Origin: an uncultured Acetobacteraceae bacterium
Lineage (GTDB): Bacteria > Pseudomonadota > Alphaproteobacteria > Acetobacterales > Acetobacteraceae
Length of the DNA stretch: 64,000 bases
NCBI GenBank assembly: GCA_903918315.1
Contig: CAIXEA010000016.1
Coordinates: 1-64,000 of the forward strand
Direction of reading: 5' to 3'
The translations under genes were made by a program, and so were the position numbers. The notes beneath the pieces were generated by a model. The model saw only the letters and a program-made list of their open reading frames with translations, did no database searches and was not told the DNA's origin. Shown one piece after another: positions 1-7,751 of the stretch; the first letter of the stretch is position 1, and each line of letters starts with the position of its first letter.

Positions 1-39
1 CATCCGACGGATCCCTTCGTGAATGCGTGCCCGGTCCAT
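1..39 (-). CDS. Probable transposase, N-terminal 13 codons only (cut by window edge)
   Basis: Reading leftward from the ATG at 39, the frame gives MDRARIHEGIRRM and then runs off the window. This resembles the N-terminus of transposases grouped as ISNCY, which often begin MDR-x-R-I-H before a helix-turn-helix domain; that match is from memory and rests on 13 residues. A purine-rich stretch (GAGGAACGGGGG) precedes the ATG at a workable distance. Two near-identical 20-bp direct repeats lie just upstream, as expected at an insertion-sequence end. The adjoining sequence to the left would settle it. Confidence 0.35.
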   Translation of the reverse strand, partial: MDRARIHEGIRRM

Positions 40-68
40 CTGTGCCCCCGTTCCTCACAGGGCAGATG

Positions 69-113
69 ACCGGACACGTCACGAGCTACAAACACCGGAC
101 AGATCACGAGCTA
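69..113. repeat. Two 20-bp direct repeats, possible insertion-sequence end
   Basis: ACCGGACACGTCACGAGCTA at 69-88 and ACCGGACAGATCACGAGCTA at 94-113 differ at two positions and are spaced 25 bp start to start. They lie between the putative transposase start and mucR. Repeats like these can be transposase-binding sites in an IS terminus; the outer boundary and any target-site duplication were not identified. Confidence 0.5.
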
Positions 114-135
114 GCCACACGACCGCAGAGAACCG

Positions 136-164
136 TTGACGATCACGACAAAGTAATACAACCT
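136..164 (+). promoter_or_regulatory. Candidate mucR promoter and AT-rich control region
   Basis: A TTGACG hexamer at 136-141 is followed by an unusually AT-rich stretch with an A-tract (to about 180) just ahead of mucR. No strong -10 is present at the ideal spacing. MucR/Ros proteins are known to bind AT-rich DNA and to repress their own genes, so this region could hold both promoter and operator. This is inference from composition. Confidence 0.3.
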
Positions 165-205
165 TAAAAAAAATCGTCAAAACCTCGTCGGAGCGGCCTT
201 TGCCC

Positions 206-697
206 ATGACCCAGTCCTCAGATCGTCTGCTGTCCCTCGCAGCACAAATCGTGAGTGCGCACGTGGCGCATAACGCCACCGCAACTGATGCGCTCTCCGG
301 GTTGATCCGCGACGTTTACGACACCCTCGCCACCGTCGGGCCCGCCCGATCGCTGCTGGATCGTGAACTCGCCGACGGGACCGATGATCATGACCACGAC
401 CATGACCACGACCATGGTCCGGCCCGCGCTGCGTCCGCCGGTAAGCGCGCCTCCGCGAAATCCATGCAGATCGCGGACGATCATCTGGTTTGTCTGGAAG
501 ACGGACTGACCATGAAGATGCTGAAACGGCACCTGATCACCGTGCATGGCCTGACGCCCGATCAATACCGGGCCAAATGGGGCCTGCCGTCGGATTACCC
601 GATGGTCGCGGCCAACTATGCCAAGTTGCGCTCCAGCCTCGCCAAGGAAAGCGGCCTCGGCCTGCGTCCGGAAGCCCGCCGCCTGCGCAATCGCTGA
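206..697 (+). CDS. Ros/MucR family transcriptional regulator
   Basis: A 163-residue DNA-binding regulator of the Ros/MucR family, which controls surface polysaccharide, motility and symbiosis or virulence genes in alphaproteobacteria. The N-terminal helical part (about 1-48) fits the family's oligomerisation region. The zinc-finger segment runs from C96 to H114 and ends in the conserved 'YRAKWGLPSDYPMVA'. The zinc ligands read Cys-Asp-His-His (C96, D99, H109, H114); the Cys-to-Asp change is known in some family members such as Brucella MucR. A run of alternating Asp-His (about 61-70) interrupts the linker and is unusual. Start: ATG at 206 is used, but a TTG at 200 lies better placed after GGAG at 190-193. 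It converges on the TPR gene, with a strong hairpin between them. Confidence 0.9.
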   Translation: MTQSSDRLLSLAAQIVSAHVAHNATATDALSGLIRDVYDTLATVGPARSLLDRELADGTDDHDHDHDHDHGPARAASAGKRASAKSMQIADDHLVCLEDGLTMKMLKRHLITVHGLTPDQYRAKWGLPSDYPMVAANYAKLRSSLAKESGLGLRPEARRLRNR

Positions 698-719
698 ACC
701 AGGCTCACCCGCCTGATGA

Positions 720-747
720 CGCGGCGGCCTCGTGTAAAGCCGCCGCG
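720..747. terminator. Bidirectional hairpin terminator between mucR and the TPR gene
   Basis: CGCGGCGGC at 720-728 pairs perfectly with GCCGCCGCG at 739-747 around a 10-nt loop. It lies between two convergent genes. There is no T-tract, so it is terminator-like rather than a classical intrinsic terminator. Confidence 0.55.
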
Positions 748-767
748 ACCGCTGCCGCCAGGCCGAA

Positions 768-2153
768 CTAATCGCCCCGCGCGGGTTGGCGGAAGAGCCG
801 GGCGGCCGGATACCAGGGGCTGTCGTTCCTGTCGCGAAGCCAGCGCCATTCCGCCCGATAGGGCAGCATGATCCAGGTGGGCTTGCCCATCGCCCCCGCG
901 AGATGCGCGACGGCGGTGTCGATGCTGATCACCAGATCCAACCCATCAATCAAGGCCGCGGTCTCGGCGAAATCCGTCAACCCGGCGCTATGATCCGTGA
1001 TGCGCCCCTGTTCGGCCATCGTAACCCGATCCGCGGCGGAAACGGCCGGTTGCAGCGCATGAAACGATACCAGCGGGCAATCCAGTAACGGCCGCAGGCT
1101 GCGCAGCGTGGTGGAGCGTTGCGCCCCGGGATTGGTGCTTGACCAGACAAGTCCGACCCGCAGATTGGCCCGCGGACCAGCCGGACGCCCAACCTCCCCC
1201 CCCAGCCGTGACCGCCACACCGCCGCGCGCGCCGGATCGGCTTGAATATAGGGAACAGGGGCGGGGATGGTCGCCAGCGTGGTGCCGAACACCAACGGCA
1301 GGCTCATCAGCGGGATCACGATATCGTGTTTGGGTTCGGCCTCATCCTCGCCAACAACCGCGGTCAGGCCCACCATCCCCGCCAGCAAGGGCTTGAGGTC
1401 GTCGGTCACGCTCAGGCTGACCAAGGCCCCGCGTTCGGCCAAAAGCGGCGCATAGCGCACGAATTGCAGGACATCGCCGCGCCCCTGTTCCCGCAGGAGC
1501 AGGATGCGCTGGCCGCGGATGGTCGCGGGATCCGGCAGGCGCGCATCGGCGCGGGGCGGATCATGGCCGGGCACCTGCCAGCGGCTTTCGTAATCGCGCC
1601 AGCCGTCCTCGAACTGGCCCAGTTGCAACGCTGCCAGACTGGCGTTCCAGCGCAGAACCGCATGGTCGGGGAAGCGCGGCATCATGGCGCGGGATAGCGC
1701 GAGGGCGTCCTCCTCCTCCCCGATCTCAACCAAGGCGCCGATCAGGGCGTTGATGATGCTGACCAGGCGCTCCGGCGGCGTATCCGCGGGCGCATGCCGC
1801 AGGGCGCCTCGGAAACACGCGATGGCTTCGTCCCAACGGTCCAGCGCGGCCAGACTATTGCCCCGGTTGAACAAGGCCGGCGCATCGGTCGGGACCCGCG
1901 CCAACACGCGGTCATACAGGTCCAGAGCCTGTTGCGGCTCCCCCATCGCATGCAGCGCGGTGCCCAGATTGGTCAGAACATCGGGGGTCGGTGGTATCTG
2001 GCGAAAGGCCTCGATCGCGGCGGGATACAGGTCCAACGCCAGCCAGGCATTGCCCAGGTTGAACCGCACCCGCGCGTCGCCAGGGCGAAGCCGCACGGCG
2101 CGCGTCAGGTATCCGACCGCGTCAGCCAGCAAATTCTTACCCAGGCAGACCAC
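768..2153 (-). CDS. TPR-repeat protein with glycosyltransferase-9-like C-terminus
   Basis: The N-terminal half is a chain of tetratricopeptide repeats with typical motifs such as 'RFNLGNAWLALDLYPAAIEAF'. The C-terminal about 250 residues resemble the heptosyltransferase-like (GT9) fold joined to TPRs in many alphaproteobacteria, ending with 'DTAVAHLAGAMGKPTWIMLP' and an EWRW...DSPWYP motif. Such proteins are thought to act in protein or surface glycosylation; the substrate is unknown. The GTG start at 2153 is the first standard start codon, but the same frame stays open to 2312 and encodes another convincing TPR helix pair ('VLIARAARYYQARAFDAAAS'), so the real protein probably begins upstream at a non-standard codon such as the CTG at 2294. 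The gene follows the thiamine-diphosphate enzyme on the same strand and may be cotranscribed. Confidence 0.8.
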   Translation of the reverse strand: MVCLGKNLLADAVGYLTRAVRLRPGDARVRFNLGNAWLALDLYPAAIEAFRQIPPTPDVLTNLGTALHAMGEPQQALDLYDRVLARVPTDAPALFNRGNSLAALDRWDEAIACFRGALRHAPADTPPERLVSIINALIGALVEIGEEEDALALSRAMMPRFPDHAVLRWNASLAALQLGQFEDGWRDYESRWQVPGHDPPRADARLPDPATIRGQRILLLREQGRGDVLQFVRYAPLLAERGALVSLSVTDDLKPLLAGMVGLTAVVGEDEAEPKHDIVIPLMSLPLVFGTTLATIPAPVPYIQADPARAAVWRSRLGGEVGRPAGPRANLRVGLVWSSTNPGAQRSTTLRSLRPLLDCPLVSFHALQPAVSAADRVTMAEQGRITDHSAGLTDFAETAALIDGLDLVISIDTAVAHLAGAMGKPTWIMLPYRAEWRWLRDRNDSPWYPAARLFRQPARGD

Positions 2154-2299
2154 GCCGAGTAAATTCAGAGCTTCGAAATGGGAGGCATCCGTCTCGAGTA
2201 TGGCGCAGGCACAGGATGCCGCCGCGTCGAACGCCCGCGCCTGATAATACCGCGCGGCACGGGCAATCAGAACGTCGGGCGTATCCGGTCGCAGCGCGA

Positions 2300-4081
2300 T
2301 TACCCCCGCTTTTTACCGGTCGCACCCGAGGCGCGGGCGGGTTTGGGATGTACGGCGGCGGGCGCCCGCTTGGGCTTGGCCGCCGCTTTCGGCGGCGTCT
2401 TGCCGGCCCGCATGTCGTCGATGGTCATGCGGGTGGTGATCTGGTTGGGGTTGATGCGCAGCTCGATGATCGCCGGCTTGCCGCTATCAACCGCACGGCG
2501 GAACGCCGGGGAGAAGCCGGCGGTGTCGGTCACAACCTCCCCATGGCCGCCGAAGGCCTCGATGAATTTGGCGAAATCGGGGTTGGTCAATGCGGTGCCG
2601 GATACGCGCCAGGGGTATGACCGTTCCTGGTGCATGCGGATGGTGCCGTACATCTGGTTGTTGAACACCAGGATGATGGGCGCGACGCCATGGTGGAAGG
2701 CGGTGGCGATTTCCTGCCCCGTCATCATGAAGCCGCCATCGCCCACCATCGCGACGACCATCCGATCAGGATAGGTGATCTTGGCGCCGATCGCGGCGGG
2801 CACGCTGTAGCCCATCGCGCCATTGGTCGGGCCGATGTAGCGCTGGCCATCCTTGAAGTTCAGGAACCGCGTCGCCCAGCCCGCGAAGTTACCGGCATCC
2901 GTGGTCACGATGGCGTCGGGCGTCAGCATCGTCTCCAGCTCCCGCATCGCGGTGCCGAGGTTCAGCGTGCCCTCATAGTTCGGGACCGCGCGCTGCGCCT
3001 CCCGCAGGGAGCGCAGGTCTTTGGTCCAGGCCTGCCAGATCGGCTTTTTGATCCGATCCAGCTCCGCCGCCGCGAGGGCGAAGGCGTTCAGATCCGATAC
3101 GATGCCCAAAGCCGGGCGGAACACCCGCCCGATCTCCGCCCCATCCGGCAGCACCTGGATGATGGGCACCGCGCCGGCCATGTCGAGCAACGTGTATCCC
3201 TGCGTCACCGCATCGCCCAACCGGCTCCCGATCGCCAGAATCAGATCGGCTTCCTTGATCTTGCCAATCAGGCCGGGATCGGAGCCGACGCCGATATCGC
3301 CGACGAAATGCGAGTCGGTGCCGTCGAAATGCGCCTGGCGGCGAAAGCCGGTCGCGACGGGGATGTTGTTGCCGGTCAGGAAGGCATGCAGCGCCTCCCG
3401 CCCGGCCTGCGACCAGCAGGAGCCGCCGACGATCGCGACGGGCTTGCGGGCTTTGGCCAGCATCTCGCGCATGTTTTTGATGGCGGCGGGATCGGGGAAG
3501 GCCATGCTGACCGGCGCGCGGGGCAGGTCGGGGACGGACACCATGTCCTTCTGCATTTCCTCCGACAGCGCGATCACCACCGGGCCGGGGCGGCCGCTGG
3601 TGGCGACGTCGACGGCATGGGCGACGACCTCGGGGATGCGTTTGGCATGGTCGATCTGGGTGACCCATTTCGCCAGGGGCGCGAACATCTGGCGGTAATC
3701 GACTTCCTGGAAGGCGTCGCGGCCAGTGTCCTCGTGCGGGATCTGGCCGACAAACAGCAGCATCGGGGTGGAGTCCTGGAACGCCACGTGCACGCCGATG
3801 GAACCGTGGCAGGCGCCGGGGCCGCGGGTGACCATGGCGGCGGCGGGGCGCCCGGTCAGCTTGCCATAGGCTTCGGCCATGTTCACCGCGCCGGCTTCGA
3901 AGCGGCAGGTCACGAGCTTCAGCTTCTGGTGCGCGTCGTACAGGCCGTCGAGCGTGTCGAGGAAGCTCTCGCCGGGAACCTCGAACACATGGTCGATGCC
4001 TTGCGCGACGAGTGCGTCGGCGAGGACCTTGCCCCCGTGTCGCGGCGCGATCGTCGGCTTGCGGGTGCGGTCGAGGGCCAT
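2300..4081 (-). CDS. Thiamine-diphosphate-dependent enzyme, acetolactate-synthase-like
   Basis: A 593-residue member of the acetolactate synthase/pyruvate decarboxylase superfamily. The N-terminal pyrimidine-binding domain carries the catalytic Glu in 'RFEAGAVNMAEAYGKLTG'. The C-terminal domain has the ThDP/Mg motif 'GDGGFMMTGQEIATA' followed by 'FNNQMYGTIR'. Family members join or cleave 2-keto or 2-hydroxy acids; the substrate is not evident. The track start (728 aa) is too long: homology begins at the ATG at 4081, and the extra residues lie opposite the small RAM gene. The last about 40 residues are a basic Ala/Lys/Pro tail of low complexity, not part of the catalytic fold. It is divergent from the RAM-domain gene at 4190. 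Confidence 0.85.
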   Translation of the reverse strand: MALDRTRKPTIAPRHGGKVLADALVAQGIDHVFEVPGESFLDTLDGLYDAHQKLKLVTCRFEAGAVNMAEAYGKLTGRPAAAMVTRGPGACHGSIGVHVAFQDSTPMLLFVGQIPHEDTGRDAFQEVDYRQMFAPLAKWVTQIDHAKRIPEVVAHAVDVATSGRPGPVVIALSEEMQKDMVSVPDLPRAPVSMAFPDPAAIKNMREMLAKARKPVAIVGGSCWSQAGREALHAFLTGNNIPVATGFRRQAHFDGTDSHFVGDIGVGSDPGLIGKIKEADLILAIGSRLGDAVTQGYTLLDMAGAVPIIQVLPDGAEIGRVFRPALGIVSDLNAFALAAAELDRIKKPIWQAWTKDLRSLREAQRAVPNYEGTLNLGTAMRELETMLTPDAIVTTDAGNFAGWATRFLNFKDGQRYIGPTNGAMGYSVPAAIGAKITYPDRMVVAMVGDGGFMMTGQEIATAFHHGVAPIILVFNNQMYGTIRMHQERSYPWRVSGTALTNPDFAKFIEAFGGHGEVVTDTAGFSPAFRRAVDSGKPAIIELRINPNQITTRMTIDDMRAGKTPPKAAAKPKRAPAAVHPKPARASGATGKKRG

Positions 4082-4189
4082 GCGTGCGATTCTCCGGTTT
4101 GGGACGTTCGCCGCACGATAAGGGGGGAGGGGTGGTACGTCACGGGGCGCTGTGTTAAAAGCAGCCGTCGATGTCGGTGGGAGGTTTCC

Positions 4190-4438
4190 GTGCGGGCTGT
4201 GTTCGTGATGATCAAATGCGAGTTGGGCAAGGCCTATGATGTGGCACAGGCGGCCGCGGACTCGATCGAACAGCTGTCGGAGATGTTCTCGACCTCCGGG
4301 CAATACGATCTGCTCGGGAAATTCTACCTCGAGACGGACCAGGACATCGGCCGCTTCGTGACGGAGAAGGTGCAAACCCTTCCCAGTGTCAAAGACACCT
4401 ACACGATCATAACATTCAACGCATTCACCGGTGGATAG
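4190..4438 (+). CDS. Stand-alone Lrp/AsnC ligand-binding (RAM) domain protein
   Basis: An 82-residue protein made only of the regulation-of-amino-acid-metabolism domain found at the C-terminus of Lrp/AsnC regulators; no helix-turn-helix precedes it. Supporting pattern: 'AVFVMIKCELGKAYDVAQA' as strand 1 and helix 1, then 'GQYDLLGKFYLETDQDIGRF', ending 'VKDTYTIITFNAF'. The GTG at 4190 has a good ribosome-binding site (GGGAGG at 4179-4184). The track hides this gene at the end of a long shadow ORF that starts at 2630. RAM-only proteins bind amino acids and oligomerise, sometimes modifying full-length Lrp proteins. Its place between two thiamine-diphosphate enzyme genes suggests a sensory or allosteric role for that pathway, which is inference. 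Confidence 0.8.
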   Translation: MRAVFVMIKCELGKAYDVAQAAADSIEQLSEMFSTSGQYDLLGKFYLETDQDIGRFVTEKVQTLPSVKDTYTIITFNAFTGG

Positions 4439-4451
4439 CCAGACCCGAACC

Positions 4452-4471
4452 CCCCCGCTTCGCAGCGGGGG
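4452..4471. terminator. Hairpin between convergent RAM gene and ThDP enzyme gene
   Basis: CCCCCGCT at 4452-4459 pairs with AGCGGGGG at 4464-4471 around a TCGC tetraloop. It sits in the 51-bp gap between two convergent stop codons and can serve both strands. No T-tract follows. Confidence 0.6.
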
Positions 4472-4489
4472 AGGGGCCTGCAACAACCC

Positions 4490-6142
4490 TCAGGTCGAAT
4501 AGTCGGAGAACGACGCGCCCGAGAAGCGGGCCCGGTAGTCGGTGCGGACGTTGACCAGAGCGACGCGGCCCTTGTCGACTTCCTTCTGCGCCCGTTCCAG
4601 CGCCGGGGTGATGTCTTCCGCCTGGGTGATGTACTCGCCGTAGCCGCCGAGTGCCTCACACATCAGGTCGTAGCGCATGTAGCCGAGGTCACGACCCGGC
4701 TTTTCCCGCTTCGGATCGCCGGTCCAGCCGCCGTTGAGGCTGATGACGATCAACAGCGGGATTTTGTGCCGGATGGCGGTGTCGATTTCCATGGCGTTCA
4801 TGCCCATGGAACCGTCGCCATGCACCACGATCACCTGCTTGTCCGGGCAGGCCACTTTCGCGCCCACGCCGAACGGCAGACCCACACCCATCGTGCCGAA
4901 CGGACCCGAGTTCAAACGATGCGCCGGCGAGAATGTCGGCATCGTCTGGCGGCCGAAATTCAGGGTCTCCTGCCCATCGACGCAGAGGATGGCATCGCGC
5001 TTGGCGAAGTCGCGCACCGCTTCAAGCATGCGGACCGGGTGGATGTCGCCATCCTCGGCATACTTGTTGGCGCCGGCGGCGTTGCGCTTGGCCTGCTCGC
5101 CGTCATGCAGTGTCTGGCGCCAGGCGGCATAGGTGTGCGGGTCGATCTTGCCCTGGATGCCGACGAGCAGCTGTTCCAGCACGGCCTTGCAGTCGCCGAC
5201 GATGGGGATATCGACGTAGCGCGCCGCGGTGGCGATTTCCGTCGAATCGATGTCGATGCGCGCGATCGTCGCATTGGGCCCAAAGCGCGGCGGGGAGGCA
5301 TGGCCGATGATGTAGTTCATGCGGGTGCCGAGCACGATGATCAGGTCCGCATCCCGGAACGCGGAGGATCGCATCGCCAGGTACGCGTATTCATGGTCGT
5401 CCGGCACCACGCCACGGCCTTGCGGGGTGGTGTAGAACGGGATGCCGGCGGCTTCGACGAACATCTGCATCTCAGCCCAGGCGCGCGACCAGATCACGCC
5501 CGAACCGGACACGATCAGCGGCTTCTTGGCGTTCTGCAGCGCCTTGACCAGCGCATCGACCTGACGCGGATCGCCCAGCGGGCGCGAATCCACCAGCGGC
5601 CGGCCGGCATAGGACCAATCGACCAGGTTCTCGTCGATCTTTTGGTACAGCATGTCGCCTGGGCAATCGATATAGGCCGGGCCGGGCTTGCCGGTCATGG
5701 CCTTCTGCATGGCGAAGTTGATCTGCTGCGGGATGCGCTTGAGGTTGATCAGCCGATCGACGTGCTTGGTGCAGCCGCGCATCAGCTCGACCTGGTCGAT
5801 TTCCTGGAACACCTGGCGGCCGAACTGCGACAGCGGGCTGGAGCCGCCGAAAGCCACGACCGGGCAGCAATCGACCAGCGCATTGGCCATGCCGGTGATC
5901 AGGTTGGTGACGCCGGGGCCGGAGGCCGCCATGCACACCGAGGGGACCTGCTTCAGGCGGCTATAAGCCTGGCACGCGAACGCCGCGGCCTGCTCATGCC
6001 GCACGTCGATCATGCGAATGCCTTCTTTGATGCAGGTGGCCTCGGCCAGCAGCATCGGCCCGCCCATGATGTAGAAAAGGTCCTTGACCCCTTCCTTCTC
6101 AAGGCATTTCGCGATGATCTCCGAGCCTGTTAATTCTGCCAT
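4490..6142 (-). CDS. Thiamine-diphosphate-dependent enzyme, oxalyl-CoA decarboxylase / 2-hydroxyacyl-CoA lyase-like
   Basis: A 550-residue ThDP enzyme. The catalytic Glu lies in 'DVRHEQAAAFACQAYSRL', and the cofactor motif is 'GDGSMGMNAMEIDTAI' with 'SLNGGW' about 25 residues later. The 'GGSSPLSQFGRQVFQEIDQV' segment resembles oxalyl-CoA decarboxylases and 2-hydroxyacyl-CoA lyases more than biosynthetic acetolactate synthases. Those enzymes split a 2-hydroxyacyl- or oxalyl-CoA to formyl-CoA or CO2; the assignment is tentative. The ATG at 6142 follows AAGGAGA, so the upstream extension in the track is not used. It shows only distant similarity to its neighbour at 2300. A formyl-CoA product would link to the formate dehydrogenase operon in this window, but nothing here proves that. 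Confidence 0.8.
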   Translation of the reverse strand: MAELTGSEIIAKCLEKEGVKDLFYIMGGPMLLAEATCIKEGIRMIDVRHEQAAAFACQAYSRLKQVPSVCMAASGPGVTNLITGMANALVDCCPVVAFGGSSPLSQFGRQVFQEIDQVELMRGCTKHVDRLINLKRIPQQINFAMQKAMTGKPGPAYIDCPGDMLYQKIDENLVDWSYAGRPLVDSRPLGDPRQVDALVKALQNAKKPLIVSGSGVIWSRAWAEMQMFVEAAGIPFYTTPQGRGVVPDDHEYAYLAMRSSAFRDADLIIVLGTRMNYIIGHASPPRFGPNATIARIDIDSTEIATAARYVDIPIVGDCKAVLEQLLVGIQGKIDPHTYAAWRQTLHDGEQAKRNAAGANKYAEDGDIHPVRMLEAVRDFAKRDAILCVDGQETLNFGRQTMPTFSPAHRLNSGPFGTMGVGLPFGVGAKVACPDKQVIVVHGDGSMGMNAMEIDTAIRHKIPLLIVISLNGGWTGDPKREKPGRDLGYMRYDLMCEALGGYGEYITQAEDITPALERAQKEVDKGRVALVNVRTDYRARFSGASFSDYST

Positions 6143-6304
6143 CTTGTCAGTCTCCTTGGTGAATGGTCGTGTCGGAAAAGGGCAGCCGAATCCCGGGGGG
6201 CAAGCGGCGTTCCGATCCGGGTCTGCCGTCATGACGGTTCAGAGTGTCCGGTGAACGACGCTAGCGCCAATGTGTTGCGAAGGTAAGCCCCACGGGCGGA
6301 ATGG

Positions 6305-7747
6305 TTAATCCACCGGCTCCGTCAGGAAGCGTTCCACCAGCGCCATCGCCCGGGCCCTTGGCGCGTTCGACTGCGCCCGGATCTGATTGCGCTGTCCCGA
6401 CGTCAGATAGAACCGCTCATAGAGCGCCACGCGCGATGCCAGCGCGGTGCCGGCGAAGTCCCAGGCCAGCCGGAACAGCCGGATGCGCCGCTCCGCGTCC
6501 ACGCCATGCGCGCCAGGCAGGTACTTGTCGATGTAAGGCCGCAGGTCCGGGTTCTTCATCATCGCCCATGTCGGCGTCGCCAGCAGATTGTGGGAGCCAA
6601 GCAGGGTGATAATTTCATTGGCGCGGGGCATCCAGAATGGCATGGTCGCGCGCAGTGCCGAAAAGGGTTCCGGGGCCGGTGTCCAGACGCCGTTGCTCCA
6701 TTCGATCGGGCGGTCTTCCGCGGCTTGCACGGCGGCGCGGGCGAGTTCCGCGTAGCTCCAGAGTTCGCCCAATAATTGTTGTGCATTGGGGCTTTTGTCG
6801 CCGATGACCTCGGCCATGGCGGTGGCGAGGCCCCAGGCGAATTCCAGCTTGGTCGCCGCCCTCACCATGGTCTGCTGCATGACATTGGCGTTCCAGCTCT
6901 TCGTCATGACGTGGTTGTAGACTTTGGCGTTGGCGTCGATGAACACCCGGTCGCGCGGGATTTCGACATCGTCGAAGACAACGAAGGCGTCCTGCTCGTC
7001 GAAACGCGATGACAGCGGATGATCGAACCGGTTGGTCCCGCCTGCCACGCTGTCGCGGCAGATGAATTTCAATCCGGGCGTCGCCATGGGGATACAGAAC
7101 GAAACCGCGAACTTGTCCGCCCCTTCGGGCAAAGGCCGCCCGGGGTAGACCGCGATCTCGTCGGAGAAGGGGGCCAGGGTCGCCAGGATGCGGGCGCCGC
7201 GGACGATGATGCCGTGCTCGGTATCGGCCACCTTGCGCAGAATGACGTCATTCTCCTGCCCCGGCGCTTCGTCGCGGGCTTTGTCGATCGTCGGGTGGAT
7301 CAGCGTGTGGGTCAGGGAGATATCCTGCCGGCGCAGGAATTTCTGGTATTCCACCTGCCGCGCCGCGCCGGCTTCGTTGCCGAACACCGACCATTCGTCA
7401 TGGCAGCCGGCGAACCCGGCATAGGTGACGTTCATGTAGTCCGGCGTGCGGCCCATCACGCCAACGGTATGCTCCGCGATGCGGCGCAGCCCGCGATGGC
7501 GGCGTTTGATGTCCTCCGGGGAGCGAGGGATCATATGGCTGACATTGATCGCCTCCCCGGTTTCCGGATCGGGGATCAGGAGATCGTCCGGTGCCTGGTG
7601 TTGCAGGTCAAACACCGCCGCCATGCCCTGCGCCGCGCCGGCGAAGGCGGGATGGGACACGGCGTCGGTGACCTTTTCGTTGCCGACCCAAATTGAGCGG
7701 TCGTCTTTCAGCCCGCGGAGGAATTCCGCGCCCGTGCGAACGGCCAC
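6305..7747 (-). CDS. 4-hydroxyphenylacetate 3-hydroxylase family flavin monooxygenase (HpaB-like)
   Basis: A 480-residue oxygenase component of the two-component, FADH2-using hydroxylase family (HpaB N- and C-terminal domains). Characteristic stretches are 'RTPDYMNVTYAGFAGCHDEW' near residue 105, the 'HTLIHPTIDKAR' segment, and the central 'RDSVAGGTNRFDHPLSSRFDEQDAF' region. Family members ortho-hydroxylate phenols, but the family also includes enzymes with other substrates, so the reaction is not assigned. The partner flavin reductase (HpaC-type) is not in the window. The GTG start at 7747 lies only 4 nt after the stop of the glutathione transferase gene, so the two are almost certainly cotranscribed. 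Confidence 0.82.
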   Translation of the reverse strand: MAVRTGAEFLRGLKDDRSIWVGNEKVTDAVSHPAFAGAAQGMAAVFDLQHQAPDDLLIPDPETGEAINVSHMIPRSPEDIKRRHRGLRRIAEHTVGVMGRTPDYMNVTYAGFAGCHDEWSVFGNEAGAARQVEYQKFLRRQDISLTHTLIHPTIDKARDEAPGQENDVILRKVADTEHGIIVRGARILATLAPFSDEIAVYPGRPLPEGADKFAVSFCIPMATPGLKFICRDSVAGGTNRFDHPLSSRFDEQDAFVVFDDVEIPRDRVFIDANAKVYNHVMTKSWNANVMQQTMVRAATKLEFAWGLATAMAEVIGDKSPNAQQLLGELWSYAELARAAVQAAEDRPIEWSNGVWTPAPEPFSALRATMPFWMPRANEIITLLGSHNLLATPTWAMMKNPDLRPYIDKYLPGAHGVDAERRIRLFRLAWDFAGTALASRVALYERFYLTSGQRNQIRAQSNAPRARAMALVERFLTEPVD

Positions 7748-7751
7748 CGGC

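Noticed and set aside
2630-4189. Plus-strand part of a 602-aa ORF
   Set aside because: It is the complement of the ThDP enzyme gene and reads as low-complexity shadow protein; only the last 82 codons (4190-4438) are a real gene.
4766-6133. 455-aa plus-strand ORF
   Set aside because: Antisense shadow of the ThDP enzyme at 4490-6142; His/Asp/Arg-rich translation with no domain.
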